The notes under the pieces are model-generated. The model had not been told where the DNA came from, did no database searches, and saw nothing but the letters and a program-made list of their open reading frames with translations. A stretch of DNA of 64,000 nucleotides from Typha latifolia (taxonomy: Eukaryota; Streptophyta; Magnoliopsida; Poales; Typhaceae). Positions 46,350-60,330 of the stretch are shown here, piece by piece. A program made the translations under genes and the position numbers. The DNA lies in contig CM034113.1 of NCBI GenBank assembly GCA_019914945.1, positions 2,170,001 through 2,234,000 of the forward strand. Reading direction: 5' to 3'. The stretch's first letter is position 1. Each line of letters starts with the position of its first letter.

Positions 46350-46849
46350 NNNNNNNNNNNNNNNNNNNNNNNNNNNNNNNNNNNNNNNNNNNNNNNNNNN
46401 NNNNNNNNNNNNNNNNNNNNNNNNNNNNNNNNNNNNNNNNNNNNNNNNNNNNNNNNNNNNNNNNNNNNNNNNNNNNNNNNNNNNNNNNNNNNNNNNNNNN
46501 NNNNNNNNNNNNNNNNNNNNNNNNNNNNNNNNNNNNNNNNNNNNNNNNNNNNNNNNNNNNNNNNNNNNNNNNNNNNNNNNNNNNNNNNNNNNNNNNNNNN
46601 NNNNNNNNNNNNNNNNNNNNNNNNNNNNNNNNNNNNNNNNNNNNNNNNNNNNNNNNNNNNNNNNNNNNNNNNNNNNNNNNNNNNNNNNNNNNNNNNNNNN
46701 NNNNNNNNNNNNNNNNNNNNNNNNNNNNNNNNNNNNNNNNNNNNNNNNNNNNNNNNNNNNNNNNNNNNNNNNNNNNNNNNNNNNNNNNNNNNNNNNNNNN
46801 NNNNNNNNNNNNNNNNNNNNNNNNNNNNNNNNNNNNNNNNNNNNNNNNN
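46350..46849. other. Assembly gap, 500 N
   Basis: Exactly 500 N, a conventional scaffold spacer, so the true distance is unknown. Frames spanning it are artefacts. Confidence 0.98.
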
Positions 46850-47616
46850 GTAGTGTCGCCATACACGTGTAGGTGACATTACCGCTAGGATATGTATATA
46901 TCCCCGATGTAAAGATGATGGATGATTATTTCTGTTATATTTACCCCTGGGTGGTGAATAGCTCGTGAGCGGCGATAAGTATGATTATTGCTTGGTAGAA
47001 GGAGATGACTAAACCGCTATTTTATTGCTATGCATACATGTAAAACCTATGATTGAGATGTAAAGAAAGAGATTGTCTCAAGCTTTATATCTGTGTGAAA
47101 CTTATCATAAATAATGCTTAAGATTAAGCATGTTCCAAGATAGTGGATTGGCACTTTAACAATTGCATTGATCAGTAAATTGTAAATAAGCAACAATATG
47201 CTATCACATTATAGCAAATATGGGTATACATTGATATATATATATGCGATGTCATTAATTTTAGATTGTATGAATCCTACTCGCGGCTGTAAGCTCACCC
47301 CGTGGCGATATTTCAGCCAGGACGCAGCGGTAGCGCAGGAGAGCCGCTTTTCTTTCCAAGACGATATTAGTGTATTAAGCCCCGGTGTGATGATGATTGT
47401 ATTTTTTGACTTTAGCATTGTATTTGATGTATATTTGAAGGCTTGTCAGGCTCACGTGGATTTGCATCCTGGACTTTGCAATTGGAGTTTATTTGGTGAA
47501 ATTCAGGTCTAGCCTTTGTGAAATCCTTGTACTGAATAGTAAGTCATGTGATTACACCGTAGATTTACCCACGCGCTTATACGGTATTTGGAGGTTTGGG
47601 TGTGTTTCAACCCGCT
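46850..47616. other. Unplaced sequence after gap, no paralogue in window
   Basis: Not repeated elsewhere here. Ends 'ggtttgggtgtgtttcaacc', similar in style to a gypsy LTR 3' end. The 104-codon frame 47198-47512 has no family I recognise. Confidence 0.4.
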
Positions 47617-48322
47617 GACTAAATATGGCATATTCTTTAGGGTATTTAGATAATAGTACAAAGATAGAGAATTCAATTTTAATACTTACAATTATGGAAT
47701 TTGCAAATATTGTTTTTAGATAATAACACTGCGGAAAAATCTAAAATTTCTTGTTATTGATACCAAAGTACATTTGATGAAGACACCACAAAGAGAGATT
47801 ACTTCCAACAATCTTGAGCAAGAATGAGGATAAAGGGAAAAGGAGAAAGGTGGATGATTGCAGTATTGAACTATTAGCTAGACACAAATTAAATCATTTA
47901 TTGTCTTAAGTGATCGAATATGACCAACTAATGAAGACAAGAAGGCAAATATGAAGTGAGTATTGTTTACGTATTACACTTTCTACTTTTGAACCAAAAT
48001 GTGAAATTTGAAGCTAATATAGATAATTCTTGGGACAATATAATGGATGAGGAAATAAGTGCACTTTACTAGAAAAGATGCTTATATTTAGTTCCTAGAC
48101 CTAAAATGTGAATACAATTTGTTAGGTTTTTTAGTGTTAGCACTTGTGTACAAAATAATCTATGTTTTAATAATGTATATGAACATTTATATGTTTTAAA
48201 GTATTCATTGAAGAATTTTAGTCTCTACGTTGGCACTAAGTTCGAATGCACCTAGACGGCATTCAAATGCATCAGCGCCACATCGACATCGAATGAGTTT
48301 CAGCTTTGGACCCTTGCACCAC
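47617..48322 (+). pseudogene. Plus-strand copia RT start and LTR fragment, unit 4
   Basis: Aligns with 29907-30633: 'ctaaatatggcatattc', then the LTR start TGTTAGGTTTTTTAGTG at 48120. Confidence 0.75.
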
Positions 48323-50562
48323 GTCGCACAACCCAAGTAGTGGGTTAAAAAAGGGAAAGGTGGCCTCGTGCCCATGCAAGCTGCATGGCATGGCAGGAGG
48401 TGCCACACACCCACTGGCCGCTACCAGCCTAATCGTCACGGCCACCGCCGTGGGTGGGCCCCACCACCTTTCCCCTCCTCCGTCTCTCTCTCCCCATCTC
48501 TCTCTCACAACCCTCACTCACTCTACCTCTTCTTTCTCCCTCTCTCACCACCCCCTCCCCACCTCTACTCTCTCTCTATTCTCCTCGCACTTTCTCCGGC
48601 CATTGCTAACACCTTCCCCGGAGCCACCGCTGCTTTGAGGATCTCCACTCCTTCCCTTCTTCCTTTTTTTCTTCTTTCTCTCTCTCTCTCTCTCTCTCCC
48701 TCCTCTTGCCTTGAGCTCGGCTCGTAGCCGAGCCATCGGGCGAGAGGCCGGCCGCCGTCGGCCGCCAGCCCACGAGCCCCTCCTCCAGCCTCCCGAGTCC
48801 GCCTCCTCTGATTCCTTTTCTTGTTCTTTCTTTTTCTTCTTTCTCCTTTCTTTCTTCTTCTTTCTTTCTTTCTTCTTCTTTCTTCTTTTTCTTCTTCCTC
48901 GCCTATTCCCTCGTCTCGCATAAGAGCACCCGCCCCAAGACCGTAGTAGACAATGCCGAGCCTAACACTCATGGCAAGGGAATTGCTCCTTTAATTTGTT
49001 ATTTAATTATATGATTTAGTTTCTAAAATTTAGGTAAATCAGTTTATCTAGACGATAGATTATTTTGGATAATTTACACTCACTAGTATAAGTATTAGCT
49101 AAGTATTTTAGTATAATAATTTATTAATTATAGTTATAAACATTTGCATATGATTATATATAGTTTAGACATTGCTTATTAGATTAATACATGTAATCAC
49201 ATTAATAGTAATCTTATATTTTATAAAATAGTTTTATTAAAATAATTAAATTATAAGTTTCTAGTAATGTTTATGTATGCTTATACATGCATATATTTAA
49301 TGTATTTGAATATGCAATGTGTTTTTAGCACCTTATTATTGTTATTATATATTATTTTCTTATGCAATAAAATTTTGAGCTCAAATAATTATTTTTATAT
49401 TTATGGATAAATGATTATATGTATGATTAGCACCAGTTAAGTAAAAATTAGTTAATTGCTAAATAATTGAATTATAGTTAGTTATTTTATGTACATATAT
49501 TTTAAATTAGTATTATTGTATATCCGATTCTTTTTATATTTAAAGAGTGTTAATTATTATATGCCTAATATATAATTAGAATAAGGACATCTGAATTATA
49601 TATATATAATGTATATCAAGTTATTAATAAAATCAAATAATTTATTATATTTTGTATTAATGAATTCTAAATGATAAATGGCTAGTCATATTACTTAAAT
49701 AATTTAAGATTCCGACCCCCGTTCAAGACCCCGTGGACTTAGCTATCGAGGCTTAATCATTGTTGTAACAATGTGAGTTTAAAGTGGTTATTTGATATTT
49801 GCGTAGTGGTGAGAAGTTTTATCCCCTAGACGCCTTTCCCTCAAATTATGTTATATTATATATTATGTACATGCATGTTTTGGCCTCTAGCATGATTATA
49901 TGACTTTATCTAGAGATAATTTAAGTCAAGCATATTTTATCATGCATTTGATTAGGCCGATATGAGATATGAGTATATTGGCGATATATAGAGATGATTG
50001 GAGATGATTCCTACTGTTATGATTAGATACCGGATGAGCTCTAACATGAGTATACATATGATAGACGAAGGAGTATGCATGTATTGGGGATATATAGGAG
50101 ATTACATTGCATCATTTTTCTCTTGACTCCCCGCTCTACCTAACTTCCTATTATGCATTGACTTGTTATCACCGGATATATCCATAAGGATCTCGGGCAT
50201 TTAGAGGGAAAACATTAAATGTGATTAATAGATAGTTGATAGAAAGCGTGAGGATACCCGAGATGGCACGAGGGTTAGACGCTTGGTGGATGATTGATCG
50301 CTTGGTATAGTCGCGATCCTATTGGCTCTTACGTCCAAGTCGTTAGCTCTATGGGCAAATGATATTCGGATGATGCCGCTCACCAGTATGCTCACCGATG
50401 GTTGTTGATACTTTAGCGGATGGCGTAGCATGATTATATTTGAGATATTCCCGCGGATGGCGAGTACGTTTTTGAGCCTTCCGAGCATGATGTTGAGATC
50501 AGTACCGGTGTTGACCGCGCATAAATGGGTCTAAGATGATGATGACAAATAGAGACGATATT
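48323..50562 (+). mobile_element. Ty3/gypsy (Tekay-like) LTR, 5' part, unit 4
   Basis: Aligns with 30634-32940. The start is corrupted (tcgcacaacccaag). CT tract 48472-48705. The hairpin block is damaged at 48917-48975. Confidence 0.55.
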
Positions 50563-51119
50563 TGAATAAACCGATAGATACAAGTATGTATCTAAATACT
50601 AGGCAATGATATCACTCGTTCATGCATAAAAGTCCGAAGAAATATTCAAAATGAAAGCAGAGTGTTGACCGTGTATAGTGGTCTCTGCTTGTATGAATGG
50701 TATCTACCCGCGCTTGAATGCGCCGTGAACGCAGCCTCTTGGCCTCATGGTAAACGCGTGAGACCGCATTCGACCGGCTGTGAACGCAAACTCGCCTCAT
50801 GGTGAACGATGAGAACGCGGCTATGAACGCAGCTGTGAACGCGCTAACACCTCCCTCGGCAATTTTTGATAAAACATTTAGATTACAAGATATTACAAAG
50901 TATTCAAAATTAGCATTCAACAAGTCTAGATGAAGTGAAAATAACTAGGAAGTGAAAAAATACACTAAAACACAAGTTCACAAGTTCACAAGTTCTTCAA
51001 GCAAAGTTATTATCTATTAAACTTAAACTAGTAAACCCCCTTTACACCAATACTCCCGCTTACACCAAAGAACATCTAAACTCTAAACTCACTCCGAACA
51101 TCAAACTCTCCCCTTTTTT

Positions 51120-52135
51120 GACACAAATTCCAAAGACTAAGAACTAGGGGAAAATCAAAGGAAGAATCGACAACATGGAGTTTGAAAGACCAAGACTCTG
51201 ACGAGTTAGCTCAGCTCGTAAATCATTCACTACAATGTAAGTCTCGCACTGGTGCTAAGCTGATCAAAACGGCAAAGAACTGTGTACCGTGGGATGAGAT
51301 GAATCATCGCCGTAACCTCATCGAACCGCGAGGTGTGATGGACGAGGGAGGACGGCTTGAGAGGGAGATGGCCGCTCATGAGCTTGACTGCCATGTTATC
51401 CATCCAACGGCTGGTTGGAGCAAATTTCTCCCGAGGCATCCCGCACCCCACTCCGATGCAAATTGCATAAAATACCAAACTAAGAACCTTCACGAGGCAA
51501 TTCTTTCAGATAAAATTGCCAAAATAGAATCGTATATTACAATAGCCAAATCAATAGAAACCCCAACAAAAGATCGCATGAAGGAGGAAGGCACAATCCA
51601 GATTAATACTTGAGTGTCGAGTCTTGGGGGTGACGTTGTAAAGACAAAAATAGGTAAAGCATATGATCCACTAACGCGCTCAACATGAGGCATCATGTTT
51701 CTCTCCAACATTCCCTTGATTAACATAGTAATAAAGATAGTCTTTAACATTAGGAAGGATCAAGATGGATATTGAAACTCGCTTATCGTAGTTGGAGTTC
51801 AAAGACTCAACCTACATCTGAGTCCAAATATACCGAAACCTCACCTCAGAATGTATATAATGCTCCAAAATAGGGCATGCTAAAATTTTCTCACAACCCT
51901 CCACATATGCCGCTCCCGTTCATCCGACACATGGACAAACCATCCCGCCGCAAATATCTGTTTCATCCCTGTGGCGGAAAATCAGAAATGACCACCGCCT
52001 TTCGCAGATAACAAGTCGAAAAGCCAAAATTATGTTTATATCGCCTTGCCAAACCCGTAGATGAAAAACTTGGGAGCCGAAGATGGTGACGACGCTACCT
52101 TGGTTTCGTTAGAAACTCCAGCTCTTAGGCATTCT
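51120..52135 (-). pseudogene. Extra ORF (aORF), unit 4
   Basis: Full-length layout as in unit 1 (central part present), with frames broken every few dozen codons by indels. Confidence 0.65.
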
Positions 52136-53529
52136 AGAGAAGGAAACAAGTCGCAAGATTCAACACATGCCCAAAGCAAACAAAAAACAAGAAATCCAAA
52201 AAAATTTAGAAACCATGAAGCCCTCAAGTGAAATCCATCTTCCACTTGAAAATGCTAAGTTATCACGCTCAATCACACAAGAAACATCAAGATATGAACT
52301 TTAATGTGATCAAATCAGCAACGCACGTAAATCAATCAAGACCAAGAGACTCAATTGAATAAAAATAAGAAAATTGATGGATGATCATACCGCAAAAAGT
52401 AAGAAAACTAAAAGTTCCACCGAAAGACACTAGATCCGAAGGAGAACTACCTCTAAAAGGGCTTGAAGTAGAAAATTTGGATGAAAAAGATGGAGATCTC
52501 AAGATTTGGGAGGAAGAAAATGAAGGGTTTCTAGGGTTTGAAGATGGAAGATGAAAACCTTTGGGTTCAGATGCACATATAAAGATTTCCAAATAGATTC
52601 AAGACATAGAATATGACAATCAAATGAAATAAGTCATACATGTATCAATCAAATCATCAAAAGCATATTATAATCAATTCTAATGCATCACTAAAAATTA
52701 AATTAATCTTGATTGATCATAACAATATGTATATGTTGAGCATAGATAACATGAAACATTCTTCTTAAATAACCATATTTAAATAATGATACAATACACA
52801 AATCAAACCGATTTTAATATTTAAATTTGCACCTTTCGACTTATTCTCCATAACAAAAACAAGAATTTTTCTTATAATTTTTTTTTTTATACCGAAACCA
52901 TAGGTGCAATGGTGGCTTTCTAACATGAGTAGCCCTTTTTGTAGTACATATCAAACAATGTGCAAGAAGATATTCACATATATCAAAAAAATATTTTATT
53001 TAATTTTGCAAACAATGTACGCAAAAAAAAGAATGCTCTAAAACAAGATGGCTTTCACACTAACTCATTGTAACCCCTTTCATTGATATTTTATGAACAC
53101 ATTTTCAATGACTACATGAGGTCAAATTGTGCAAATCAAAGTCAATAGTGAGCTATTTTAAAAAATTTCATGATGCCATGCTCACTCAAGACATACACAT
53201 GTTATGAGTGAATTAAATTTAATTTAATTGGCATAGAAGTGAAGAGATTGAATAAATCTTAAATAATACAATATACTACAAGATGACAAAAATTGACTAT
53301 AATAACTCATATAATCAAAAAAAATTATATTTCTATGTCAAGAATATATTATTGAATCTGAGGAAAGTGCAAACTCCCCCAAAAATTTTTTTATAAAAAA
53401 TAAAATCCCCACAAACTGAAACTAAACCAAATAATAGAAAATTTTAAAAAGAAAACCTAAAAGAAACGAAATAAAAAAAAACGCAAAACCAAAAACACAC
53501 AAAAAATCAATCCAAAGCACAAATCCCTA

Positions 53530-56500
53530 AAGAAGTATGAAGATACCAAATCTCTATAAACAAAATCTCCCAACTAACTGTTCTCTTGCCTCAACATGTT
53601 CCAGCTAAGGCTATTATTTGTCTTCCAACTAACTCACGATAAAAATGATGTCTGATATCAATATGTTTTTGTACACGAAGCAAGTTGAAATCGTGATTTT
53701 TGATATATTAATAGCACTCATGTTGTCATAATAAAGAACTTACAATATCTTGTTCAAAGCCGTAATCTTGACTATCCTGTTCATCCATAGTAACTGAGAA
53801 CAATAACCTTCCCCGCCGTAATGTACTCGGCCTCCGCAGAGATAAAGATATTTCCAGCCTTGTTTCTTACCAGTCAAGCAACTAGATTGTTTCCAATATA
53901 AAAATATCCACCTAAGGTACTTTTCCCTATCATCACATGAATCAAATTAGAATTTGTGTATCCCTGATATGATAGCACCCGAAATATAAGTAAACTAGAT
54001 ACCTAAATCAACCGTGCTACCGACATATTTTTATAATACGCTTCACAACAAACAGATATATCTCCTTAGGTTCAGACCAAACCTAGTACACACACCGACG
54101 CTTAAATGCAATTCTCGGCTACTAGTAGTTAAGTACAAAAGACTACCAATCATGCTCCTGTATAGTGTCTGATCAACACTTTTTCCCCGAAATATCCTTT
54201 TTTACCTAGTTTGGTAGTCGTACTTTATAGGAGTTCTAGTATGTTTTGCATTTTCTAAACCAATTTAGTCACAAGATCCTTGGAAGTATACGGGTTTGAG
54301 CAATAAATATCCTCCTTCCACTTGAGTAATTTGAATCCTAATAAGAACTTTTAACTCACCCATCATGCTCATGTCAAATGACTGCATGAGATCTCAGAAA
54401 CTCCCCTTAGTTAAAGATTGACTCATTGCCCGAAGACAATGTCATCCACATATATTTGTGCCACAACTAAACACTTGTTCACACACGCTTCCAATGAACG
54501 GCGTTCTGTCCACTTCGAAAGTGAACCGCGCAAGATCCACTAAAAAGTGGTCATCTTCTCAATACCACGCTCTGAGCTTATTTTAGCCTCCATAAAGGGC
54601 ATTTTTCAATTTAAACACATGAGAAGAAAATTTATGATCTTCGAACCCCTTAGGTTGTCCACATAAACATTTCCATCATTCGAGTACTATTCAAGAAAGC
54701 ACTTTTAACATCCAAATAAACAATTTAAATTTTAAATGACAAGCAATAGCAAGCAAAAGATACGAATAGACTTTAATCTAGTAGCAACAAGAGCAAATGT
54801 CTCATCAAAAATCTATACCTCAACCCGAGTATATCCCCGTGCTACTAGTCTAGGTTTATTTCAAACTATATTGCCATGTTCATCACTTTTATTCTTGTAT
54901 ATCCATTTTTGTTCCAATGACATTCACATTCTTAGGTCTAGGAACTAAACACCAAACATCATTCCTAGAAAATTTCTAATAACTCATGCATAGCATTAAC
55001 CAAAATCATCTAACAATGCTTCCTTCAAATTTTTAGTTCAAAAGAAGATGTATAATAAGTAAATGATACCTCAATTTTGGATTTGTCGTCTTGTCTTAAT
55101 TGGTTCATTCACATCTCCCATCACTTCAGATAGTGATACCTCTAATTTCACTCTAGCAGATGGCTTGGCACGTTGCAGTCATTTTTGTTCATTTCATCTT
55201 TGTCCTCGTCCTGATTCTCACTTCCCAGATCAAGCTCCTTCAAAGAGTTCAGCTTATATCAAAAGGATTCATCTATCATAACATTAGCAGATTCCACACA
55301 GTAGAAGTGTCAAAATTAAATACTCTATAGGCTCTACTATTAGAATACCCTAAGAAGATGCCATCACTACTTAGTATCAAATTTAGTCAAATGTTCTCGA
55401 TCACGCAAGATAGCATTTACTACCAAAACTCAAAATATTTAACGCTAGGTTTCTTACCTTCCAAAGATTTAACTCAAAAAGTCATTTTTGTACCTAGTCT
55501 TAGATAAACATGATTTATCACATGTACCACTGTATTAACTACCTCTACCCAAAATCTTTGAGTAACATTTTCAGCGTGAAGCATAACCCCTAGCTTCTTC
55601 CGCACAACCTCGATTCTTTCTTTCCACAATCTCGTTCGTTGTAGAGTTATATGGAGATAAAAATTCATGTTGAATACCAAGAGAATTGTAAAATATAGAA
55701 AAATTTTCATTTTCAAATTCTCTACCATGATAAGAAATAATCCTAACTAGGGTAGTAGGTTTTTAATTCCCGTAATTTAAGCATAGTGATTTAAAAACTT
55801 TAAAGGTTTCAGAGACTTCCTCACGTACAAAGGCAACCCAAGCATATCTGGAGTAATCATTGACCATTAAGAATATAGCGTTTACTCAAGTAAGAATTTC
55901 CATTTTTGTTTGACCCATCAAGTCCATGTGAACTAATTGTAGCAATACCATTAAAGGGTAGCCGATTTACCTTCTTGTGTGAGATCCTAATTTGGTTTTC
56001 CACTCTGGACACGAACCGGCACACTCTTTTGGATATTTCTTTCATCTAGGTATTCCTCCTTACCACTTGCTTTGGGACAGATTAAATAATTCTTATGATT
56101 CACATGTTCAAGACGTTGATGCCAAAGATCTTTAATGCTCTAAAGAGGCACCAAGATATTTTAGTTAAGGAAGTTCCAACAATGCTATACTATCGATGTT
56201 CTAGATCCATAACATATAATATTACCATCATGATCTAGAATAATACAATCATTTTTAGAGAATTTTACCTCATAATCTTCTATAAAAAATTGACTGATGC
56301 TTAGTAGATTTGCTTTCAAGCTCTTAACATAAAGAACATTTTTAAGAATAGGAACCCCGGAGAACTTACCTTTCCTTTACCTATTACCTTTGATAAATTA
56401 CTATCTCCGAATGTCACAACTCCCTTTTATGTTCTTCGAGATTAGAAAAATAAGGATTTGTCACCTGACATATGTCTAGAATGGGCCCATCGCCTAAATA

Positions 56501-56575
56501 CCAAATAGGAATTTAAAGCTAAATCACTTTTCTTGACCTATACGGCTTTTTGTTTCATCCTATAAAAATGAAACA
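53530..56575 (-). pseudogene. Copia pol, unit 4, broken
   Basis: RNase H, RT, IN and PR are recognisable in short pieces (MLHAENVTQRFWVEVVNTVV near 55640; QIRISHKKVN near 56000). Shares unit 1's integrase Asp-to-Tyr change. Confidence 0.8.
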
Positions 56576-56579
56576 ATTT

Positions 56580-58280
56580 CTAGGTTTTTATAAAAATTTG
56601 CAATGAGGTCGAATATGCCCTAAAATGCCGTAATGAAAGCATGTCGGAACAAACCTTTCTACTCACTTTTTGTTGAGGAGTGTGACTAAAGTTTACCTTG
56701 GCGCTGCTAAAGAATTACCGCATTGTTGATTAACCTTCAGTTTAAAGACATTTATCCAGGATTGCTTGGAAAAATGCGGCCGATGACCTCAAGTTATCTT
56801 CATTTTGTATATTCTGCAAAAAAAGACAATTTTATTATTATTTGAATTACTAGAGTATCCACTACCACATCCGGCCTTTTCCAAAATCCTAGCTTTAAAA
56901 ATCTCGGGCTAGTTTGTTCTTCCCATTAAGAAATATCACTTCTTTCCGCCATCTTCTAGCTCAACTTCATCGTCTTCATCTTATTTTTCGCATCGTCAAG
57001 TTGTTCGCATGTGTTTTGATACGCCCAAGTTCCACTTGTACTTCTCAAATTAATTTCTTTTTATTCGATTATCTTGAGTCGTTGAAGTAGTCTAAGATTT
57101 CTTTTCTTGAGTTTAAACGACTCCAAGTACAAGTCATTATATGCCTTTTTGTATTTGATCATCTTCAAATGCAACATATCCAAATCATCCGTATTTACCG
57201 CATCAACCATAGAGTCGATTAAGAAGAGAGGAGGCAAAAGCTGCTTAAGTTTTCTTCTTTTCAATCATCATCAGATCCATCTAAGTCATCCCAAGTGACT
57301 TTCTACAGCTTTACACTTCTTTAAGACGATTAGGGCATTTTGTGCAATGTGTCAAAAAGTTAGACATTCAAACATCGAACTTTATTCTTAGAATTCTTAT
57401 TTTTCTATTTGACATTGTTGTTACAATTTTGGGATCTACAAAACACAAGATTTATTTTTTCAAAAGCTTGGTTTTCTTTAGTTTTTCTACCATTCAATTT
57501 GTTTGGCTTCCAAAGAATTTTCTTATTAAACTTTTAACAACAGCAATATCTCAACATCTAAATCACCTTCATCAATGTACTCCCCATTTTGTTCAACTGT
57601 GGATAGGGTAACTTTGGACTTCCTCGATCTCGAAAGGCTAGACTCAAATGGGTTGTAGATTTCTTACCAATCATGTTCAACTTACAGAATCGATGTCCTT
57701 ACTTTCTCAATAGCTGTAACTTTCTCGCCCGAAACTTTCTAGAAGAGACCTTAGGATTTTACGAACACCCCTATTTTTAGAATTTTTCTCCTAGGTTGAA
57801 ACTTGGAGTTGACTATATCACTTAACTTTTTGCATAAAACTCATCAAATGTCTCATTCTCCATACGTAGAGTTTCAAAACTAGTAGTCAACCTCCGAAGT
57901 TTAGAAAGTTTTTATACCATAGTTCCTTTCGTGGAGTAGTTTCTAAGATCGCTCAAGCTTCTTTTTGCTATCTCACAAGTAGAAATTCTTCTAAATTCTT
58001 CTAAGGAAAAACACAACTAAAATTATATTTATTGCCTTGCTATTCCATCCAACTTTTCATAGTCTAGTCATATCCATATGACTCTACCTGGCTTTCTCAA
58101 ATAGTTTATCATCCACCATGTACATTGCGGACTCCAACCGTTCACAACCGCAACCATACTCATTGCCTATAGACTTCAAGTAAGTTTCCTCATCCTAGCT
58201 TCAATATCCATAATTTGATCCATTTAGAATAGGAGGTCTAATAGATGATGGTCCATCTCTATGAAAATCCATACCTCATC
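56580..58280 (-). pseudogene. Copia gag, unit 4, broken
   Basis: Both zinc knuckle regions (near 56635 and 57360) and the coiled coil (57060-57264, SFKLKKRNLRLLQRLKI) are visible in pieces. The knuckle TGA is shared. Confidence 0.8.
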
Positions 58281-58760
58281 CGATCTATCTCCCCAGGTGA
58301 GAGAACCCGATCTAATACCAAATGAAAAAGCCCCTAGACACAAGTAGCCTTGAGTAACTTTTTTAGAATAGGAGGTCTAATAGATGATGGTCCATCTTTT
58401 ATGAAAATCCATGCTAATTCGATCTCTCTCTTTAATAAGGTGTTTTGTGAACACAGCTCTCTTGGCCTCTATGTGAACGCATACCCGTGTTTAGATGCGC
58501 TTGTGAAACGCAGCCTCTAGATCCGTGTGAATGCATAAGCCCGCATTCGAACACACTTGTGAACACAAATTTCCTATCTCGTGGTGAACGCATGAGAACG
58601 TGGTTGTGAATGCGATGTGAACTCATAAACTTTTCTCCAATAATCTTGCAATTGTTCAAACTAGGGATTTTCTAGACTTGTATAAAAGCTCTACATATAT
58701 GTATAAATACAATTAGAATATTTTGCACATAATTACCAATAATTAAAACCTAACAATATT

Positions 58761-59388
58761 GATGACTCGTATGTTGAGAAGTGCATATGATTTTATTCTC
58801 ATATGAATACCGATTATCAAATGGTCAATTTATATCATATGGTTGTATTTGATATCATAGCATTGTCATAGATAAAGATGCATCATGTGTCATATTTGAG
58901 AGAGTTATGATGATACTATGACATGGAGATTTGTTTACTTATTGTCGAGGATTATTTGCTTTTATCATTTATGACATGTTATCTACATTTTAATTATATA
59001 TTATTGTTATCTATACTCTCATCCATAACATGATGCTCTTTTTCGATTCATATTATCCAAAATTTACTTTTTGTTTGGCTTTACTAATTCAAAAGATTAA
59101 TATTCACTGAGCCTTTAGCCATGACTCTTTGTTTTCTCTCAAAACCTAGGTGGAACAAGTGGAGCAAGATACTCCCTTGAGGATCTTGTTTCCGTGGATG
59201 AAGAGTAGTGTCAAGAAAAGAAAAGCGCTAGATGAGTTATCTTATTTGTTGCTTTTTAGTGGACATCCTCCAAAAATATGTCTTTATCCTTATCTTATAT
59301 TCTAGCATGTTTTGCACTTTATATATTATGTATATACCACCGTTGTGTATATATTGTGGTGAAAAGCCTTTTGATAATATGTTATGGC
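58761..59388 (+). mobile_element. Ty3/gypsy (Tekay-like) LTR, 3' part, unit 4 (truncated)
   Basis: Same truncation and filler as unit 1. Sequence is noisy ('agtgtcaagaaaagaaaagcgc' replaces 'agtgtgtcgttagtgttatgcgc'). Confidence 0.55.
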
Positions 59389-59429
59389 TCTTGATATATC
59401 CTAGTGTTTGTGGTGAAAAGCTCTTGATA

Positions 59430-60330
59430 ATTTTCTTTCATATCTTCCACTCTTAGGCCTTCCAAAATGTGATTTCTCCTTCCGATCTAAAGTTTTTGAT
59501 AGATCAAACTTTGTGATTTCTTTTACTTTTGCAAGGTACATTTTTGGCATGAATTCTTGATCTCATTTGGGTTTTGTTGATTTTTCATAAAAGTTTTTTG
59601 TTCTAACATGAGTATATCTGGATGATGTACTATGTCAAGAGTTTTATCTATTGTTAGTATTTGCATATCCTCATTCCGATCCTTCGGCCCCATTGCGTAG
59701 ATTACTAGTGGCATTTTGGTGAGAGGGAAGAATGGTTGGATGTTACATCTAGTGGCTTGGATGTTACATATTATCGCCTTTACATCACTCCTAAGACCCG
59801 ACATTCAAGTATCAAACAAAAAGTGCACTTATCTTCGCATGAAGTATATATATATATATATATGATACCGCTGACACCGAAGGAGCAAAGTCATGAGGGT
59901 TTGCTGCTTGGTATTTAATTACAAATTTGTTCATAAAAGTGGGGTCCGAGTTGACTCAGGTTTTGTTGTCTTTGGTACTTTGATACCATAAGGAGTAAGG
60001 CAGTACACGCACTTCCTTTTCCAAATCATCTCCCTCAAACTAGGTTCTTCCTTTCAATTGTCAAGCAAGTGCACTAAGTGTGGAAGTTTCTTCAATCTAG
60101 ATTCTTATTCATATGAGCCGTATGAGGAGTTTCACCCTATGCATGACATTTTGATCACCTCAACAATCAACTCAAAGGATTTGAAATTAGAAGTGTTTGA
60201 GATTTTGGTCATGCTTAGGAGAAAACGAGTTGATCAAGGAGAATTAGAGCGGAGCAAGCTCATCAAATCTTTTATGTTGAATAACATCTTTACTATTCTC
60301 AACCAAAACTTTTGTCCTCCGCCCTATGAT
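59430..60330 (+). pseudogene. Extra ORF (aORF) remnant, unit 4
   Basis: Homologous to 11172-12085. The tail is in fragments (NLDSYSYEPYEEF, LKLEVFEI, NNIFTILNQNFCPPP). Confidence 0.65.

Larger units (their letters stand above)
50563..58755 (-). mobile_element. Ty1/copia Sirevirus-like element, unit 4, 8.19 kb
   Basis: ATATT at 50558-50562 and 58756-58760, the same insertion as units 1 and 3. The 3' LTR (50563-50849) has unit 1's deletion and 22-bp filler. The 5' LTR is 58323-58755. Confidence 0.85.

Noticed and set aside
46223..46879. Long open frames on both strands over the gap
   Set aside because: They consist of N codons; artefact of the 500-N spacer.
51182..51613. 143-codon plus-strand frame in unit 4
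   Set aside because: Antisense to the extra ORF in low-quality sequence; absent from units 1 and 3.
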